Below are positions 53,503-61,907 of a DNA stretch of 64,000 nucleotides, piece after piece. This DNA is from an uncultured Tessaracoccus sp. Its GTDB lineage: Bacteria; Actinomycetota; Actinomycetes; Propionibacteriales; Propionibacteriaceae. The DNA lies in contig NZ_CAMYFI010000002.1 of the NCBI RefSeq assembly GCF_947255005.1, forward strand, positions 1-64,000. The letters are read 5' to 3'. The translations under genes and the position numbers were made by a program. Below the pieces are notes generated by a model, which saw only the letters and a list, made by a program, of their open reading frames with translations, was not told where the DNA came from and ran no database searches. Numbering within the stretch: position 1 is the stretch's first letter; each line of letters begins with the position of its first letter.

Positions 53503-54119
53503 TCGCGAATAGCCCACGGTGCGTCGATTCCGCGCAACGCGTTGATGCGCCCGGACAGACGGGCGGTTTCTAGCGCCAACATGCCCGCCACTAGCGTGGG
53601 CGATTGGCATCTGCCCGAGAAGACGGCGTCGATGAGCTCGGCCCTGGGAGCCCAACCCACCGACATCTCTCGCTCCTCCCCTTCGAGGACGAACCCTGCG
53701 GGCCGTGCTGCTGGCGAAAGCTCGCGCGCCAGGAAGATGCGCAGCGATTCCTGGCAGCCGCCGGGGGTCGTGACGATGTCGATGAGCACGTCCCATCTCG
53801 CTGCCTGTAACTGGGCTTCCTCGGCCAGCTCACGCGAAGCGGCTTCGTGCCATGGCTCGCCAGGCACATCGAGCAGGCCGGCGGGAATCTCGACGAGCTC
53901 CATGCCGACGGGGTGGCGGTACTGTCTGAGCACCGCAATCTCGTCATGTTCCTCATTCCATGCGACGATGGCAACCGCGCCTGGATGGGTGGTGAATTGA
54001 CGCACCATCGTTTCCCCCGACGGTGTGTCGATGACGTCTTCGATGAAGCTCATGACCCGCCCCTCAGCGAGCACCTCTCGCGATTGCACCGGCCACTGTT
54101 GACGTCGATCCTCGATCAC
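53499..54119 (-). CDS. NUDIX hydrolase (ADP-ribose pyrophosphatase type)
   Basis: The 206-residue protein has the Nudix box GLLDVPGEPWHEAASRELAEEAQL, split here as GLLDVPGEPWHEA and ASRELAEEAQL, preceded by the ELVEIPAG of ADP-ribose hydrolases. It probably cleaves ADP-ribose to AMP and ribose phosphate. It is coupled to xerD by an ATGA overlap, as in many actinobacteria, where pyrG and this gene precede xerD. Confidence 0.92.
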   Translation of the reverse strand: MIEDRRQQWPVQSREVLAEGRVMSFIEDVIDTPSGETMVRQFTTHPGAVAIVAWNEEHDEIAVLRQYRHPVGMELVEIPAGLLDVPGEPWHEAASRELAEEAQLQAARWDVLIDIVTTPGGCQESLRIFLARELSPAARPAGFVLEGEEREMSVGWAPRAELIDAVFSGRCQSPTLVAGMLALETARLSGRINALRGIDAPWAIRE

Positions 54120-54164
54120 GTTGCTCCCATCGTTCGCCTCAAGAATCCATCGTAGCCAGTCGAA

Positions 54165-55055
54165 ATGAACCCTGAGAAAGCTAGATTCAGTCGCATTATG
54201 GAATCGGACATCGAACTCAGCATCCTCGAGCAGGCGATCATTGCGCCTCCGGTGACGCTGGGATCACTCGCCAACGACCTCGGTGTTGGCGTTGATGCCC
54301 TGGCGCCCCGCATCAAGAGGCTCACGCGCACTGGAGTGTTGGAAATCGCCACCACCTCCGACGGGTGCCAACTGGCGCTCGCTGCGGGAACGCCAGCCGC
54401 AGTGCAAGCGACGATGCCGCATTCGAAGGTGGTCGACGCGTGGCTGCTCATGCATGAGGCCGGGGCCGGGCGCGGTGCACGTGCGCTGCACACACCGTCG
54501 GAGTTCGTGCAGATCGCGGCCCGATTCGCGCGCACCGCGACTGGGCTCACCCTGCTGCTGCCGCCGGCGCCCGATCCGCTCGCAGCGCAGCTGTATAGCC
54601 ACTACCTGGAGGCCGCCAAACATGCGGCACGCCAGGGGCTCGCGCCCAACCTCCTCATCGCTAAAGGACTACTTGATTCTGCGGAAGGCCAACGTTGCTG
54701 CGACGCCGTGGCTGGGCTCGGCGCTACGATCCGATCCGCCCAGCACGTCGCCGTACCGCTGATTGCGTGGGAGGGCGTCGGGCTAGCCCTCATCCTCCCT
54801 GACCAGGTGATCGCTGGCATGCTCGACGTGGGCGCCTACGCGGCAGCGGCGTTCCAGGCCGGGGGCAAGCTCGAAGAGCTCTCGCGCGACACCTTGATCG
54901 AGATGCTTTCCGAAGGCAATACCGACGCGGTCTCCGCCCGCAAACTAGGCATGTCGGAGCGACAGTTCCGACGTCACGTCTCCAACCTGATGCAGGAGCT
55001 GGGCTCGTCGAGCCGCTTTCAAGCCGGCATCGAAGCCGCCCGCATGATGCGCTGA
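54165..55055 (+). CDS. Transcriptional regulator with N-terminal winged helix and C-terminal LuxR-like helix-turn-helix
   Basis: The 296-residue protein could start at ATG 54165 or, giving a tighter domain, at ATG 54198 (MESDIELSILEQAII); neither has a clear ribosome-binding site. The N-terminal part (VTLGSLANDLGVGVDALAPR) is a TrmB-like winged helix. The middle (about 100-230) is a phospholipase-D-like alpha/beta region without an obvious catalytic motif. The C-terminus (MLSEGNTDAVSARKLGMSER; QFRRHVSNLMQELG) is a LuxR-type HTH. This is a known actinobacterial domain order of unknown ligand. Confidence 0.7.
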   Translation: MNPEKARFSRIMESDIELSILEQAIIAPPVTLGSLANDLGVGVDALAPRIKRLTRTGVLEIATTSDGCQLALAAGTPAAVQATMPHSKVVDAWLLMHEAGAGRGARALHTPSEFVQIAARFARTATGLTLLLPPAPDPLAAQLYSHYLEAAKHAARQGLAPNLLIAKGLLDSAEGQRCCDAVAGLGATIRSAQHVAVPLIAWEGVGLALILPDQVIAGMLDVGAYAAAAFQAGGKLEELSRDTLIEMLSEGNTDAVSARKLGMSERQFRRHVSNLMQELGSSSRFQAGIEAARMMR

Positions 55056-55113
55056 TGTGCAACGCACGAGCCGCTCTCCCACACGCCTCGGCACGCTGTG
55101 GCAAGGTTGCTCC

Positions 55114-55518
55114 ATGTCGAGAATTCCCGAATGGGCCGAGAAACTGACGAGCCCCTTGGATGCCAAGCTCGGTATTACGCTGCTCGAGCTCGCGCCAGAC
55201 AAGGTGGTCGCGCGCATGCCTGTGAAGGGCAATCAACAGCCGTTGGGGTTGCTGCATGGTGGCGCCACCGGCGCACTGGTCGAGTCTGCCGCATCCGTCG
55301 CGGCGATCGCGCACGCGAAAACGATGGGGAAGGTAGCGGTGGGTGTGGATCTCCACGTCACGCACTTGGAAGCCGTGACGGCTGGCGCAGTAACAGCGAC
55401 GGTGACGGCCGTCCGTCTTGGACGCACCGTCGCCGTGTACCGAGCGGAGGTTCGAGACGACGCTGGGCGGATGAGCGCGATTGGGCAGCTCACGTGCCAG
55501 CTGGTGGAACCTCGGTGA
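55114..55518 (+). CDS. Hotdog-fold acyl-CoA thioesterase (PaaI/MenI-like)
   Basis: The 134-residue protein starts at ATG 55114. The motif QQPLGLLHGGATGALVESA with H-G-G and the following Glu is typical of the PaaI/YbgC-like hotdog fold, and GVDLHVTHLEAVTAG completes it. It hydrolyses an acyl-CoA; 1,4-dihydroxy-2-naphthoyl-CoA in menaquinone synthesis (MenI) is one possibility. It converges on pdtaR with a ten-base gap. Confidence 0.88.
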   Translation: MSRIPEWAEKLTSPLDAKLGITLLELAPDKVVARMPVKGNQQPLGLLHGGATGALVESAASVAAIAHAKTMGKVAVGVDLHVTHLEAVTAGAVTATVTAVRLGRTVAVYRAEVRDDAGRMSAIGQLTCQLVEPR

Positions 55519-55528
55519 GGGCTGGCTG

Positions 55529-56119
55529 CTACTTGCGCTTGTTGTGGTTGATGACGCCCTCAGCGACATCACGCATCGACTTGCGCAGATCCATGGCGGT
55601 CTTCTGAATCCACCGGAATGCTTCTGGTTCGGTGAGACCGAGGTCTTGCTGCAAGATGCCCTTCGCCTGGTCAATGATCTTGCGGGATTCGAAGCGCTCT
55701 TCGAGGGATGCCAGCTCATCTTCGATGGCCTTGATCTCTTGGAAACGGCCCAGCGCGAGTTCGATGGCAGGGACCACATCGGACGCATCGAAGGGCTTCA
55801 CGACGTACGCCATCGCACCGGCATCGCGGGCTCGTTCGACGAGGTCGCGTTGGCTGAAGGCGGTCAGCATCACGATGGGAGCGATGCGTTCCTCCGCGAT
55901 GGTTTCAGCGGCCGAGATGCCGTCGAGCTTCGGCATCTTCACATCCATGATGATGAGATCAGGCTGCAGCTCGCGCGCCAACTCGATGGCTTCCTCACCA
56001 TCGCTGGCTTGGCCAGTGACCTCGTATCCCTCCTCTGTTAGGAGTTCCACCAGGTCGAGGCGAATCAGCGCCTCGTCCTCAGCCACCAGCACAGTTGGCT
56101 TCTTCTTCGCTTCAGTCAT
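55529..56119 (-). CDS. pdtaR: ANTAR-domain response regulator (PdtaR type)
   Basis: The 196-residue protein is read from ATG 56119 with GGAAG upstream; GTG 56131 is an alternative. A receiver domain has phosphoacceptor Asp59 (LIIMDVKMP) and Lys in VVKPFD. The C-terminal ANTAR domain (SRKIIDQAKGILQQDLGLT; EAFRWIQKTAMDLRKSM) binds RNA hairpin pairs to prevent termination. PdtaS, its histidine kinase partner in actinobacteria, is not in the window. It could act on the hairpins of nearby transcripts, though none was shown. Confidence 0.93.
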   Translation of the reverse strand: MTEAKKKPTVLVAEDEALIRLDLVELLTEEGYEVTGQASDGEEAIELARELQPDLIIMDVKMPKLDGISAAETIAEERIAPIVMLTAFSQRDLVERARDAGAMAYVVKPFDASDVVPAIELALGRFQEIKAIEDELASLEERFESRKIIDQAKGILQQDLGLTEPEAFRWIQKTAMDLRKSMRDVAEGVINHNKRK

Positions 56120-56231
56120 CAACTTCCTCACTTGCTCCGCAACGGCGGTTCTGAGTTATCGTACTGCGATCCACCAAAATCTGCTCGGATCGCACGAACT
56201 ACCCTCGATGTGGCACAATGTTCCCTTGCCG

Positions 56232-56317
56232 GCCCGGGTGGCGGAATGGTAGACGCGCTCGACTCAAAATCGAGTGGCCGCAAGGCCGTAGGGGTTCGAA
56301 TCCCCTGCCGGGTACCA
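56232..56317 (+). tRNA. tRNA-Leu (CAA)
   Basis: An 86-base class II cloverleaf begins GCCCGGGTGGCGG, with anticodon stem CTCGA/TCGAG, loop CTCAAAA (anticodon CAA), variable arm GTGGCCGCAAGGCCGT and T-arm GGGGTTCGAATCCCC. CCA is encoded at the 3' end. The acceptor stem has a possible G-G mismatch at its inner end, which might be a base-call or a real weak pair. A long hairpin follows six bases later. Confidence 0.93.
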
Positions 56318-56322
56318 CACAC

Positions 56323-56370
56323 GAAACGGTGGGTGGCCACGAGACATGTCTCGCGGCCACCCACCGTTTC
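56323..56370. terminator. 48-base hairpin between tRNA-Leu and pyk
   Basis: GAAACGGTGGGTGGCC (56323-56338) pairs with GGCCACCCACCGTTTC (56355-56370), and the centre CGAGACATGTCTCG (56340-56353) is itself a palindrome. Sixteen outer and seven inner pairs have one A/C mismatch between. It sits 5 bases past the tRNA and 12 bases before the pyk stop, so it can end transcription from both sides. Confidence 0.75.
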
Positions 56371-56382
56371 TCCTAACAGGTG

Positions 56383-57807
56383 TCAGTGCTCGCCCAGTTC
56401 CTTAATGCGGTGGACGCGCAGGTTGTTCGTTTTACCCACCACACCCATCGGCAGGCCGGAGAGAATCACAACGCGCTCACCCACCTCGATCATGCCGTGG
56501 CTACGCAGGTAGTTATCGAGCGACTCGACCATCTCTTCCTGGGCCTCGAAGTGCGGGGTTACAACCGTATCGACGCCCCAAGAGAGGGTCATCTGCTGGC
56601 GAGTAGCCTCTTCCGGGGAGAACACGAGCATCGGGATAGGGGAACGCAGACGCGACAGACGACGTCCGGTGTCACCCGATTTCGTGAAGGCGACGAGGTA
56701 GCGAGCATTGAGGCGCTCTGCAACTTCCGCAGCAGCCTTGGCCAGGATACCGCCCGTGGTGTGTGGGTCCCAGTCGATGTGGTGAATCTCCCCGTGACCC
56801 TCCTTCTCCGTGGTCTCGACAATGCGAGCCATGGTGGCGACGGTGAGCACCGGGTATTCACCGACGGAGGTCTCACCGGAGAGCATCACTGCGTCGGCGC
56901 CGTCGAGGATGGCGTTGGCGACGTCGGAGGCCTCCGCCCGCGTTGGGCGGGGGTTCGCGATCATGGAGTCGAGCATCTGGGTGGCGACGATCACCGGCTT
57001 CGCCCACTTCCGTGCGGCGCGGATGATCTGTTTCTGCACCAGCGGGACGTCCTCGAGCGGAAGCTCGACGCCGAGGTCGCCACGAGCAACCATGAACGCG
57101 TCGAAGGAGTCGATGATGGCTCCCAGGTTCTCGATGGCCTGCGGCTTCTCGAGCTTCGCGATGACCGGGGTGCGGCGACCTTCCTCCTCCATGATTTCGT
57201 GCACACGCTTGATGTCGTCGCCGGAACGTACGAAGGACAGGGCGATCATGTCAACGCCGTGTTGGAGAGCCCAACGCAGGTCGTTCTCATCCTTCTCGGA
57301 CAGCGCTGGTACCGACACTGCCGCGCCGGGCACGTTGATGCCCTTGTTGTTGGACACTGGGCCCTCGACCGTCACTTCGGTGACGATGTCGGTACCGGTA
57401 ACCTCCTTGACACGCAGGCCCACCTTGCCGTCATCAATTAGGAGCGTGTCCCCTGGCTTCACGTCGCCAGGCAGACCCTTGTAGGTGGTGGAAACTCGTT
57501 CCTTGGTGCCAACGATGTCGTCGGTGGTGATGGTGAACTGGTCGCCGTTTGCGAGCGGATACGGCTCGTCGCTCTCGAACTTGCCAAGGCGGATCTTCGG
57601 ACCCTGCAAGTCAGCAAACACGCCGACGGTCTGGCCGGTGATTTGGGCGGCCTCTCGAACGTTTTGCAGGCGGGTGAAGTGTTCGGTGTAATCGCCGTGG
57701 CTCATGTTCAAACGGGCGACATTCATGCCCGCCTGGATGAGCTCCACAAGGCGATCAACGGATTCAGTTGCTGGGCCGAGGGTACATACAATCTTTGCTC
57801 TACGCAC
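56383..57807 (-). CDS. pyk: Pyruvate kinase
   Basis: The 474-residue protein starts MRRAKIVCTLGPATESVDRL. Catalytic residues include the GMNVARLNMSHGD loop, DLQGPKIRLG, and MVARGDLGVELPLEDV; the lysine is in VIAKLEKPQAIEN. ATQMLDSMIANPRPTRAEAS is the strongly conserved C-terminal part of the barrel. It makes pyruvate and ATP from phosphoenolpyruvate. The gene stands alone between two unrelated units. Confidence 0.98.
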   Translation of the reverse strand: MRRAKIVCTLGPATESVDRLVELIQAGMNVARLNMSHGDYTEHFTRLQNVREAAQITGQTVGVFADLQGPKIRLGKFESDEPYPLANGDQFTITTDDIVGTKERVSTTYKGLPGDVKPGDTLLIDDGKVGLRVKEVTGTDIVTEVTVEGPVSNNKGINVPGAAVSVPALSEKDENDLRWALQHGVDMIALSFVRSGDDIKRVHEIMEEEGRRTPVIAKLEKPQAIENLGAIIDSFDAFMVARGDLGVELPLEDVPLVQKQIIRAARKWAKPVIVATQMLDSMIANPRPTRAEASDVANAILDGADAVMLSGETSVGEYPVLTVATMARIVETTEKEGHGEIHHIDWDPHTTGGILAKAAAEVAERLNARYLVAFTKSGDTGRRLSRLRSPIPMLVFSPEEATRQQMTLSWGVDTVVTPHFEAQEEMVESLDNYLRSHGMIEVGERVVILSGLPMGVVGKTNNLRVHRIKELGEH

Positions 57808-57900
57808 GGATCTAACCCTACTAGAGACTCATCCTGAATCGGAGCGGGCATCGAGTTGTGACACGTATCGGAGACATTGCTGCACGATCGTCCACGCCCG

Positions 57901-58824
57901 TCAGGCGTCCGTGCGTACGTGCTCCAGCGCTGCGCGCAAATCGTCGGGATATTCCGAACAGAACCGTACGGCTTCGCCGGTGCCTGGGTGGATGAATCCG
58001 AGCTCGACGGCATGCAGCCACTGCCGCTGCAGTCCGAGTGCCTCCGCCAGCGCGGGGTCTGCGCCGTACAGCGGATCGCCAGCGCACGGGTGACCGATCG
58101 CGGCCATATGCACGCGGATCTGATGCGTCCTACCCGTCTCCAGCTGCACCCGCAGCAGGGTAGCCCGGCGGTGCGCTTCCAGCGTGTCGTAATGTGTGAC
58201 AGCGTGCCGCCCGCCATCCACCACCGCCATTTTCCAGTCGTGGCCGGGATGACGTCCGATCGGTGCCTCAATCGTGCCCTGGAACGGATCCGGGTGCCCC
58301 TGCACAAGCGCGTGGTACACCTTATTCACGGTCCGGTCTCGAAACGCCTGCTTCAGCACGCTATAGGCGTGTTCACTTTTCGCGACGACCATGACGCCCG
58401 ACGTGCCGACGTCGAGGCGCTGCACAATGCCCTGCCTCTCTGCCGCACCCGACGTCGCGATCGGTACGCCGACGTGCAGCAAGTGCTCCACTACGCTCGG
58501 CCCGTCCCACCCGAGACTGGGGTGCGCCGCCACGCCGACGGGCTTGTCCACCACGACGATGTCCGCATCCTCGAACAGAATGCGCAAGCCCTCCGCAACG
58601 CGTGGCTCCACGGTGAGCGGCGCGGGCATCGCAGCGTCGGATATTTCCAACATGGCGCCGGCCGTCACTCGCTGCGAGCCCTTCGCCACGGTTGTGCCGT
58701 CTAGTGTGAGGCCGCCGGCTTCCAGCATGGTTTCGATCTTCGACCTGCTGTAGCCACTGATCCGAGCCGCGACGACATCGACACGTTCTCCGTCGAAGGT
58801 GTCCGGGACGAGGAACACGCTCAT
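57901..58824 (-). CDS. rluD: Pseudouridine synthase RluD family
   Basis: The 307-residue protein has an S4 domain (ISGYSRSKIETMLEAGGLTL) and the catalytic QRLDVGTSGVMVVAKSEHAY with Asp, plus LETGRTHQIRVHMAAIGHP. It modifies uridines of 23S rRNA. Its start overlaps lspA by four bases, the frequent actinobacterial order traR-lspA-rluD. Confidence 0.94.
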   Translation of the reverse strand: MSVFLVPDTFDGERVDVVAARISGYSRSKIETMLEAGGLTLDGTTVAKGSQRVTAGAMLEISDAAMPAPLTVEPRVAEGLRILFEDADIVVVDKPVGVAAHPSLGWDGPSVVEHLLHVGVPIATSGAAERQGIVQRLDVGTSGVMVVAKSEHAYSVLKQAFRDRTVNKVYHALVQGHPDPFQGTIEAPIGRHPGHDWKMAVVDGGRHAVTHYDTLEAHRRATLLRVQLETGRTHQIRVHMAAIGHPCAGDPLYGADPALAEALGLQRQWLHAVELGFIHPGTGEAVRFCSEYPDDLRAALEHVRTDA

Positions 58825-59363
58825 GCTCGATTCCCCTCGGCCTCCTCGGCCTGCTCAGCTCGACGCCCCTCTCCCCCGAGGCTCATCATGATAAGCAGCG
58901 CAGCCGCGGCTGTGATGCAGATGTCTGCCACATTGAAGATGGCGAAGCCACGAAGCTGAATGAAGTCAACGACGTGCCCGTGCAGCGCCGACGGGGGGCG
59001 GACGAGGCGGTCGACAAGGTTACCCGTGATGCCCGCGAGCAGCAGCCCCAGCGTCAGCGCATGCCAACCGCGGTTGATTCTCGGCATCCCGACGACGAGA
59101 CAGGCCGCGGTGGCAATGATGGCGAACAGCGAGAACACGACGGTTGCGCTCTCCCCCATGCCGAAGGCAGCACCGGGATTAAAAATGAGTTGCAACCTGA
59201 GCACTCCGAGCACCCATTCGCCCGGGAACCCTGGCTTCAAGTACGTGAGCGCCGCGAGCTTCGTGAGTTGGTCGACAGACAGCCCCAAGAGCCACAGCCC
59301 TGAGGCGATGAGCACGAGCGCGCGGTTCAGCGCCGTTCCTCGCGCTGCTTGCACCGCACGCAC
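58821..59363 (-). CDS. lspA: Lipoprotein signal peptidase
   Basis: The 180-residue protein starts at GTG 59363, overlapping the traR gene by 37 bases. The four-helix protein has the catalytic motifs FNPGAAFGMG (with SVDQLTKLAAL before) and GITGNLVDRLVRPP with NVADICITAAA (two aspartates). It cleaves prolipoproteins, such as the GH43, sugar-binding and FKBP lipoproteins here. The C-terminal tail is charged. Confidence 0.95.
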   Translation of the reverse strand: MRAVQAARGTALNRALVLIASGLWLLGLSVDQLTKLAALTYLKPGFPGEWVLGVLRLQLIFNPGAAFGMGESATVVFSLFAIIATAACLVVGMPRINRGWHALTLGLLLAGITGNLVDRLVRPPSALHGHVVDFIQLRGFAIFNVADICITAAAALLIMMSLGGEGRRAEQAEEAEGNRA

Positions 59364-59743
59364 AGTGTTGCGCGCGGAAACACTTGGAGACGCCCCTTGC
59401 CGATCGGTTCACCGCACACCTCGCAGTACCCGTACTCGCCGGTGTCGAAGAGGCTCAGCGCCTGGCGCAGCTGGTCGGCCATCTCCTTCACGTTGGCTGC
59501 GAGGGACAGCTCCTGGTCACGTTCAAAGTTGCTCGACCCAACATCGGCCGGGTCACGGCCAGCACCGTCGTTGCCACCCGTCAGGAATTCTGCGAGATCT
59601 GCCTCGTTCTCTTCGACGCGCTTCTCGACGCGCTCCAGTTCAGCGACGAGCTCGTCGCGCTGCTCCTGAATTTCCTCAGGAGTCCAGGGATCTTCGCCTT
59701 CCAGAACGGGCAACGCCGCGTCGTGTGACTTCTGTTCAGCCAT
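59327..59743 (-). CDS. TraR/DksA-type zinc-finger protein
   Basis: The 138-residue protein starts at ATG 59743. It has an acidic N-terminal coiled coil (ELVAELERVEKRVEENEADL) and a C4 zinc finger (YCEVCGEPIGKGRLQVFPRA; TLCVRCKQREERR). Family members bind RNA polymerase through the secondary channel. In actinobacteria the role is not fixed. It overlaps lspA by 37 bases. Confidence 0.9.
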   Translation of the reverse strand: MAEQKSHDAALPVLEGEDPWTPEEIQEQRDELVAELERVEKRVEENEADLAEFLTGGNDGAGRDPADVGSSNFERDQELSLAANVKEMADQLRQALSLFDTGEYGYCEVCGEPIGKGRLQVFPRATLCVRCKQREERR

Positions 59744-59868
59744 GGTGAGACCTTCTCGTTCGGGTACTGTGCAGGGGATCGTACACCACGAGTTGAGCGG
59801 GCGACAAAGAGCGGCGAGGCCGCACCTCATGAAGGTACGGCCTCGCGATCGTGCAAGAAATGTCGAAA

Positions 59869-60930
59869 CTAGTGCTCGTCGCTGCCCGCGAGGGCATCCA
59901 AACGCGGGGTCTCTGACTGGCTTTGGGCCAGTTCCGGGACATCCTGCGGCTGGGGACGATCTTCTGCTAGCGAGGCGAGCATCTTCTGCAGCGAACCGGT
60001 GAGGTTCGTGCGGTACTGCGATTCGAAGTTGCGTAGCGCTGCCACCTTGACGGTGAGTTCACCCTGCTCACGCTCGAGGGCGGCGAACAGTTCGGTGCGC
60101 TTCGCTTCCGTGTCGGCGTCGAGACGCGCGGCGCGGCCCTCCGCGTCAGACGTCATCTGCTCGGCGTTGACGCGGGCCTCGGATTCGATACGCTCTGCAC
60201 GGGTGCGGGCATCCGTCTTGATTTCAGTGGCACGCTGCTCTGCGTCAGCCAACTTGCGCGACGCCTCAGTTTCGGCCTCGGATACCAGCGTGGATGCCTG
60301 CTCCGTCGCAATCTGCACAAGCCTCGTCACTGCGGGCGCGGCATCCTCTGCGGATTGCACGGTGAGTGCCTGCGGCTGGCCTGCGACGCTTGCGATGCGA
60401 TCGTTGTGCGACTGGTTCAGCTCACTGCGGGTCTGCTCGAGCTGTGCCTGCAGCTGGGCATTTTGTTCCTCGAGCTGGCGCTTCTGCTGCTGCAGGTCCT
60501 GGTTGGCGGCCTCGAGCCGGCGCAACTGTTCGGCGTTTTGATCGGCAGCACCGGGGGCGGCCGCGTTGCGTGCGCGCTCCAGCTCTTCGCGGAGCTTCTG
60601 AAGCTCTCCGTCCTTCGCGGCCATCTGCTGGCGAGCTTCGTTGAGCTCTCCGTCCTTCGCGGCCATCTGCTGGCGAGCTTCGTTGAGCTCTCCATCCTTC
60701 GCCGCGATCTGTTGGCGGGCTTCGTTGAGCTCACCGGAGTTGTCACCTGCCGCCCCGGCTGATGCGGATTCGAGTTCACGACGCATCACGTCGCGATCGT
60801 TCTCGAATGCGGCGAAGCTCTCCTCCACCTTGTCGATGAAGTTGTCAACGTCTGCTACCGCGTAGCCCGTTTCGCGTGGGCGTGCCATGCGAAAACGGAT
60901 CCGACGCACCTCTTCAAGTGTGAGGCTCAT
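59869..60930 (-). CDS. wag31: DivIVA/Wag31-type polar growth protein
   Basis: The 353-residue protein begins with the DivIVA membrane-binding region (LTLEEVRRIRFRMARPRETGYAVADVDNFIDKVEES in pieces: LTLEEVRRIRFRMARP, GYAVADVDNFIDKV). Long coiled coils follow (about 40-180 and 215-330). Residues 66-107 are three copies of a 14-residue unit GELNEARQQxAAKD. The protein marks poles and recruits peptidoglycan synthesis in actinobacteria. It lies 3' of yggT and is longer than mycobacterial Wag31 owing partly to the repeats. Confidence 0.92.
   Translation of the reverse strand: MSLTLEEVRRIRFRMARPRETGYAVADVDNFIDKVEESFAAFENDRDVMRRELESASAGAAGDNSGELNEARQQIAAKDGELNEARQQMAAKDGELNEARQQMAAKDGELQKLREELERARNAAAPGAADQNAEQLRRLEAANQDLQQQKRQLEEQNAQLQAQLEQTRSELNQSHNDRIASVAGQPQALTVQSAEDAAPAVTRLVQIATEQASTLVSEAETEASRKLADAEQRATEIKTDARTRAERIESEARVNAEQMTSDAEGRAARLDADTEAKRTELFAALEREQGELTVKVAALRNFESQYRTNLTGSLQKMLASLAEDRPQPQDVPELAQSQSETPRLDALAGSDEH
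60604..60729 (-). repeat. Tandem 42-base repeat within wag31 (3 units)
   Basis: Units lie at 60604-60645, 60646-60687 and 60688-60729. The first two are identical at all 42 bases, and the third differs at five positions. Each encodes one 14-residue coiled-coil unit, so gain or loss of units keeps the reading frame. Confidence 0.95.
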
Positions 60931-61033
60931 GTGCGCTCCAAACTATGAGAAAACTCGGTTGCTTATCAGGTTAGCCTAGCGGCATTCGTCATATCATTCT
61001 AAGGGAATAAAATAACCCCTAGCGCAGCACACA

Positions 61034-61318
61034 TCAAAACGGGATCAAGCGCAGTAGCAACTGGCATACCTGTAGCCCAATAATGAGCACGAGCACCGAC
61101 ATATCGAGCGCCACATTGCCGATCCGAAGCGGTGGCACAACCCGCTGCACCCACCTGATCGGCGGATCGGTGACGGTGTAAATGCCCTCCACGATCACCA
61201 GCACCAGTCCTTTAGGCGTCCAGCCAGGAGAAAACTGGGGAATCCAGGAGATGAAAATACGCCCGATCAGAATCCACGCGTACAACGTGAGGATCCACCA
61301 GCAGATGTAGGCAAACAC
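61034..61318 (-). CDS. YggT family membrane protein
   Basis: The 94-residue protein has two membrane segments (FAYICWWILTLYAWILIGRI; VALDMSVLVLIIGLQVCQLL) flanking the YggT signature WIPQF and YTVTDPPIRWVQRVVPPL. It lies 2 bases after sepF and near wag31, the usual division-gene position. Its role may be in osmotic response or division; this is not established. Confidence 0.92.
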   Translation of the reverse strand: MFAYICWWILTLYAWILIGRIFISWIPQFSPGWTPKGLVLVIVEGIYTVTDPPIRWVQRVVPPLRIGNVALDMSVLVLIIGLQVCQLLLRLIPF

Positions 61319-61320
61319 CG

Positions 61321-61809
61321 TCAGCTCTGGTTGAAGAACCCGCCCGAAGCGATCCGTTCCTTGTCTTCGGGGCCGACGACGAGGCCTGCAGGACAGAGCA
61401 AGAACACTTTCGTCGAGACGCGTTCAATGTTGCCGCGCAACCCGAAGATGAGACCGGCGGCAAAATCGACGAGACGCTTGTCCTCGCCCTCCTCCATGTC
61501 GGAGAGATTCATGATCACGGGTACCCCGTCGCGGAAGTTCTCTCCGATGACACGCGCTTCGTTGTACGAACGGGGACGGACGCTGACGATGCGGCTCAAG
61601 TCGGCCACCTCCGGTTCTTGGCGAGTCTTGGCAGGCGAGCGAGGGCGGGTGGGCATCTGCGCCGGCACAGCGGCGCTGGCTTCGTCGCTCAACTCCTCGT
61701 CATCAACGACGACCTCGTCGGTCAGATCAGCGGACAGCTCATCATCGGGACTGTCGTATCGACCGTCATCGACCAGGCCCATCCATGCAGCAAGGCTTCG
61801 AACTCCCAC
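61321..61809 (-). CDS. sepF: Cell division protein SepF
   Basis: The 162-residue protein has an N-terminal membrane-targeting helix (GVRSLAAWMGLV), an acidic linker and the C-terminal SepF domain (VRPRSYNEARVIGENFRDGV; PVIMNLSDMEEGEDKRLVDF). SepF anchors FtsZ to the membrane in actinobacteria, which lack FtsA. Only a 98-base gap separates it from ftsZ, so the usual YggS and PgeF/YlmD genes are missing here. Confidence 0.95.
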   Translation of the reverse strand: MGVRSLAAWMGLVDDGRYDSPDDELSADLTDEVVVDDEELSDEASAAVPAQMPTRPRSPAKTRQEPEVADLSRIVSVRPRSYNEARVIGENFRDGVPVIMNLSDMEEGEDKRLVDFAAGLIFGLRGNIERVSTKVFLLCPAGLVVGPEDKERIASGGFFNQS

Positions 61810-61907
61810 TGTCGCCTCCTGAAGAGAACTACGTACCCTTGAAGGCTAGCAAGCCACACGCGAAAGCATCGGGTGCGACGCGCAGAGAGATCAGCGCCGA
61901 TTCGGCC

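Noticed and set aside
56232..56317. tRNA-Leu as a pseudogene because of a possible acceptor-stem mismatch
   Set aside because: All other stems, the anticodon loop and an encoded CCA are intact; one weak inner pair is tolerated.
60604..60729. CRISPR or VNTR outside genes
   Set aside because: The units are contiguous without spacers and lie in frame inside wag31.
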